Origin: Candidatus Methanomethylophilaceae archaeon
GTDB lineage: Archaea; Thermoplasmatota; Thermoplasmata; Methanomassiliicoccales; Methanomethylophilaceae
Assembly (NCBI GenBank): GCA_017616575.1
Contig: JAFZXW010000230.1
Span: 1-7,650, forward strand
Length of the DNA: 7,650 nt
Direction of reading: 5' to 3'
Shown here: piece by piece, positions 5,279 through 7,650 of the stretch
Layout of the letters: every line of letters starts with the position of its first letter
Position numbering within the stretch: position 1 is the stretch's first letter
Program-made: the position numbers and the translations under genes
Notes under the pieces: model-generated
Seen by the model: only the letters and a program-made list of their open reading frames with translations
What the model was told of the DNA's origin: nothing
Database searches by the model: none

Positions 5279-7192
5279 TTGCAGAGGATCCAAGTGGCCC
5301 TCATCGGGCAGCCGAACGTGGGGAAGTCCAGCCTTTTCACCAGGCTCACCGGCGTGGGCGTGATATCTTCCAACTACCCCGGCACCACGGTGGAGTTCGA
5401 GGAGTCCACCGTGATCGTCGGCGACAAGGAGCTGAACATCCACGACCTTCCCGGCACTTACAGCCTGTCGACGAACTCCGAGGACGACCGTACCGTCATA
5501 GACATGCTCCGCGACAAGACCAACGACGCCATCGTGGTAGTCGCGGACTCCACCAACCTCGAGTCCAGCCTGGTGCTGGCTATAGAGATCATAGAGCTGG
5601 AGGTCCCGATGGTCTTGGCTCTCAACAAGATGGACCTCGCGGACAAAAGGTTCAGGATCAACGCCGGGAAGCTGTCGGAGACCTTGGGTATCCCGGTGGT
5701 CCCGGTCTCCTCGAAGACCGGGGAAGGCGTGGACGGCCTGTTGAAGCGCATCTCGGCGGGCGAGGCATCCGTATCCGGCTACAGGACCAGGTACGACGGC
5801 CACATCATGGGGTACATCGAATCCATGACGTCCATCGACGGGTCCTTGTCATGGGGCTCCGCCGTCAAGATGCTGGAAGGCCTCGACATGTTCGTGAAGA
5901 GGGAGTCCCCCGAGGTCGAAACGTTCGTGCGCAGGGTTTCTTCGGAGTTCAGAGAGACCCACGGGGACATGCTGGACGTCCACATCGCCCGCGACAGGTA
6001 CGGCGACGCCCACGTCATCGCGATGTCCGCGGTCGAGCCCATAGTCGGCGGCGTCTCCAGGAAGGACAGGATATCGGAGATGACCATCACGCCGGCCACC
6101 GGGATACCGATCCTGGTCTGCGTGCTGGCTTTGACTTTCCTCTGCCTGATCGTGGTGGGAGGGCTGCTGGCCGACGCCGTGGACACGCTGTACACGGGCC
6201 TCGTGGGGACTTCCCTCGAAGACTTCGGAAGGGAGATCGGGGGAGACCTGGGCGAGGCGGTGTTCGCGGGGATCGACGGGAGCCTCGGCGCGATCCTGGG
6301 CCTGGTCATCCCTTACATAATGGTCTTCTACATAGTGCTCGGACTGCTCGAGGACTCGGGATACCTGCCGAGGGCGGTCATCCTCCTGGACCGCTCCATG
6401 CACAGGCTGGGGCTTCACGGCAACGCCTTCATCCCGATAATGGTGGGGTTCGGATGCAACGTCCCGGCCATACTGGCCACCCGGGCGGTCCGTTCGAAGA
6501 GGGAGAGGACGATCCTGTGCACCATAGTCTGCATGGCGGTCCCGTGCTCGGCGCAGCTCGCGACCATAACGGGCGTGACCGGCAGATACGCCGGGATCGT
6601 TTGGATAGCAGTGATTTTCGCGGTCCTGATGACGCTGGGGTTCGTGTCGGGGACGATCCTGAACAGAAGGCTGAAGTACGAGCCTTCCAGCCTGGCGATG
6701 GAGCTCCCGGAGCTTCAGATGCCGGGGGCCAAGAACGTCCTCCTGAAGATGTGGTACAGGACCAACGACTTCTTCAAGCTGGCCGTCCCCCTCCTGATCG
6801 TCGGGAGCATAGTCATCGAGATACTAATGCAGTTCAACCTGCTGGACTCCCTGGTCGGCCCCATGTCGTGGCTCACGGCAGGGCTCCTGGGGCTGCCGCC
6901 GGTGACCATAATCGCGTTCATCGCCGGCATACTGAGGAAGGAGATGTCCTACGGGATGCTGGTGATCCTGGCCGCGGCGCAGGGGATCACAGACATCACG
7001 GCCTTCATGGACGCCAGGCAGTTCGTGGTGTTCGGCATCGTCATGTCCGTGTACATGCCCTGCCTCGCGACCATGATGGCGATGTTCAGGGAGCTCGGCC
7101 TGAAGGAGACGATAGCCGTGTCGTTGACCACCTTCGGCGTCGCGGTGGCGATAGGGACGGCGTTCAACTTCGCCCTCGGCGGGTTCATGTGA
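5279..7192 (+). CDS. feoB: Ferrous iron transporter FeoB
   Basis: Membrane Fe(II) importer with a cytoplasmic G-protein domain. GTPase motifs: G1 GQPNVGKS (10-17), switch-I PGTT (34-37), G3 DLPG (57-60 region), G4 NKMD (116-119) and G5 SSKTG (144-148). A helical linker with RDRYGDAHVIAM follows, then membrane helices from about residue 272. The first Gate region has GCNVPAILATRAV (near 392-404) and PCSAQLATITG; the second has FIAGILRKEMSYGM (near 547-560). The length, 637, is normal for FeoB. No ATG or GTG leaves the first beta strand (RIQVALIG) intact, so TTG at 5279 is the best start for a separate gene; AGAGG lies eight bases upstream, inside the feoA coding sequence. It may also be translated as a fusion with FeoA if a frameshift occurs upstream. 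Ends TGA, facing the corrinoid gene. Confidence 0.95.
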   Translation: MQRIQVALIGQPNVGKSSLFTRLTGVGVISSNYPGTTVEFEESTVIVGDKELNIHDLPGTYSLSTNSEDDRTVIDMLRDKTNDAIVVVADSTNLESSLVLAIEIIELEVPMVLALNKMDLADKRFRINAGKLSETLGIPVVPVSSKTGEGVDGLLKRISAGEASVSGYRTRYDGHIMGYIESMTSIDGSLSWGSAVKMLEGLDMFVKRESPEVETFVRRVSSEFRETHGDMLDVHIARDRYGDAHVIAMSAVEPIVGGVSRKDRISEMTITPATGIPILVCVLALTFLCLIVVGGLLADAVDTLYTGLVGTSLEDFGREIGGDLGEAVFAGIDGSLGAILGLVIPYIMVFYIVLGLLEDSGYLPRAVILLDRSMHRLGLHGNAFIPIMVGFGCNVPAILATRAVRSKRERTILCTIVCMAVPCSAQLATITGVTGRYAGIVWIAVIFAVLMTLGFVSGTILNRRLKYEPSSLAMELPELQMPGAKNVLLKMWYRTNDFFKLAVPLLIVGSIVIEILMQFNLLDSLVGPMSWLTAGLLGLPPVTIIAFIAGILRKEMSYGMLVILAAAQGITDITAFMDARQFVVFGIVMSVYMPCLATMMAMFRELGLKETIAVSLTTFGVAVAIGTAFNFALGGFM

Positions 7193-7648
7193 GTCCGAAA
7201 GAAGATTGTCGCGGAACCTGCCCTTCCTTCTCAAGACCTCTTCCTTTATGATCTTGACCGAGCCGACGGCCGTATCGGAATAGACGTCGCATCCCGCCTT
7301 TTCCGCGAGGCAGGGGGTTATCGGGGACCCTCCAGCGTTGAACACGATCCTGTCCCTGATGCCGGAGTCCCTCATGTACCCGTCCACCTCCAGAAACTCG
7401 GGGCAGTCGTAGGTGGTCTGCACCGAGAGGCACAATACAGAGACGTCCGGGTCTATGCACATGCCGACCACGTCCTTCATGGGCGTGTCGCGTTCCGCTT
7501 TCATCACTTCGAAGCCCTCGATCTCTAGGATGCAAGCCATGAGGTCCCTGCCTTCTGTATGGCGCCCGAAGGAGGCCACCACCGCCTTTCCCAGAACGTC
7601 CGAGCACTCGAACCCACCGCACTCGTCCTTGAGGCCTCTGACGGCCCT
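6824..7648 (-). CDS. Corrinoid (B12)-binding protein, methyltransferase type (5' partial)
   Basis: Resembles the cobalamin-binding domain of corrinoid proteins that pass methyl groups in methanol or methylamine metabolism (MtaC, MtbC, MttC type). The frame is open to the window edge, so the N-terminal helical domain lies outside. Visible: LGKAVVASFGRHTEGRDLM, where His and Gly of the DxHxxG motif are kept but the Asp is Gly and the loop is about two residues shorter; LSVQTT, the position of the SxL motif; and FNAGGSPIT, the GG motif, then CDVYSDTAVGSV, the usual last helix. Recognisable sequence ends near EEVLRRKGRF (about 7210). No stop follows there: the frame continues antisense through the feoB 3' end to 6824. 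A one-base shift would give a stop at 7185-7187, overlapping feoB by only eight bases. The B12-binding fold is likely; cofactor binding and substrate are uncertain. Confidence 0.7.
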   Translation of the reverse strand, partial: RAVRGLKDECGGFECSDVLGKAVVASFGRHTEGRDLMACILEIEGFEVMKAERDTPMKDVVGMCIDPDVSVLCLSVQTTYDCPEFLEVDGYMRDSGIRDRIVFNAGGSPITPCLAEKAGCDVYSDTAVGSVKIIKEEVLRRKGRFRDNLLSDSHEPAEGEVERRPYRHRDAEGGQRHGYRLLQAELPEHRHHGREAGHVHGHDDAEHHELPGVHEGRDVCDPLRRGQDHQHPVGHLLPQYAGDERDYGHRRQPQEPCREPRHGADQGVQQVELH

Positions 7649-7650
7649 CA

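Noticed and set aside
4785..5363. + strand open frame starting right after the AT-rich promoter region
   Set aside because: Its ATG could suit a leaderless mRNA, but the product is Arg/His-rich and out of frame with FeoA, which has clear homology in the same DNA.
1..7650. CRISPR array, transposon ends, phage genes or a defence cassette
   Set aside because: No regularly spaced repeats, transposase, integrase or nuclease-type motifs; all well-supported genes are housekeeping or metabolic.

Overview
The window looks archaeal. It carries an archaeal-type ribosomal protein eS17, a flavin-dependent thymidylate synthase, a polyferredoxin-type 2[4Fe-4S] ferredoxin, an archaeal NFACT/RqcH-like protein, and TATA boxes about 25 bases ahead of probable transcription starts. 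The GC-rich coding DNA and a corrinoid-binding (B12) protein of the methyltransferase type suggest a methylotrophic methanogen, possibly Methanomassiliicoccales (Thermoplasmata). That placement is an inference from gene content and has not been checked by a search.

Layout. (1) 2-2161, + strand: a 5'-truncated NFACT/RqcH gene of the ribosome quality control pathway. Its frame has no stop at the expected C-terminus and runs on into antisense DNA. (2) 1921-2514, - strand: two tandem copies, about 307 bp apart, of a zinc-ribbon membrane-protein gene. The first copy is cut by an in-frame TGA at a Trp position and the second by a one-base deletion. (3) 2612-2688, - strand: tRNA-Arg(GCG) with encoded CCA. 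(4) 2727-4339, - strand: traB-like gene, thyX (joined by an ATGA overlap), then rps17e with its own TATA box. (5) 4408-4569, - strand: a 53-residue ferredoxin gene. (6) 4613-4896: a divergent control region with a GC-rich, hairpin-forming island. (7) 4897-7192, + strand: feoA and feoB for ferrous iron uptake, with an unusual frame relationship. (8) 6824-7648, - strand: a 5'-truncated corrinoid-binding protein gene facing feoB.

Iron and Fe-S biology form one local theme: ferredoxin and FeoAB are divergently transcribed and share an 8-base element upstream of each TATA box. The rest is housekeeping: translation rescue, tRNA, ribosomal protein and dTMP synthesis.

The second theme is missing or broken reading-frame ends. 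NFACT, feoA, the corrinoid gene and both zinc-ribbon copies lack a stop, or have a disrupted frame, where the protein family would normally end. Either this genome tolerates run-on ends, or the sequence has a few small indels; raw reads would decide. I see no phage, transposase, CRISPR array or clearly new multi-gene system.
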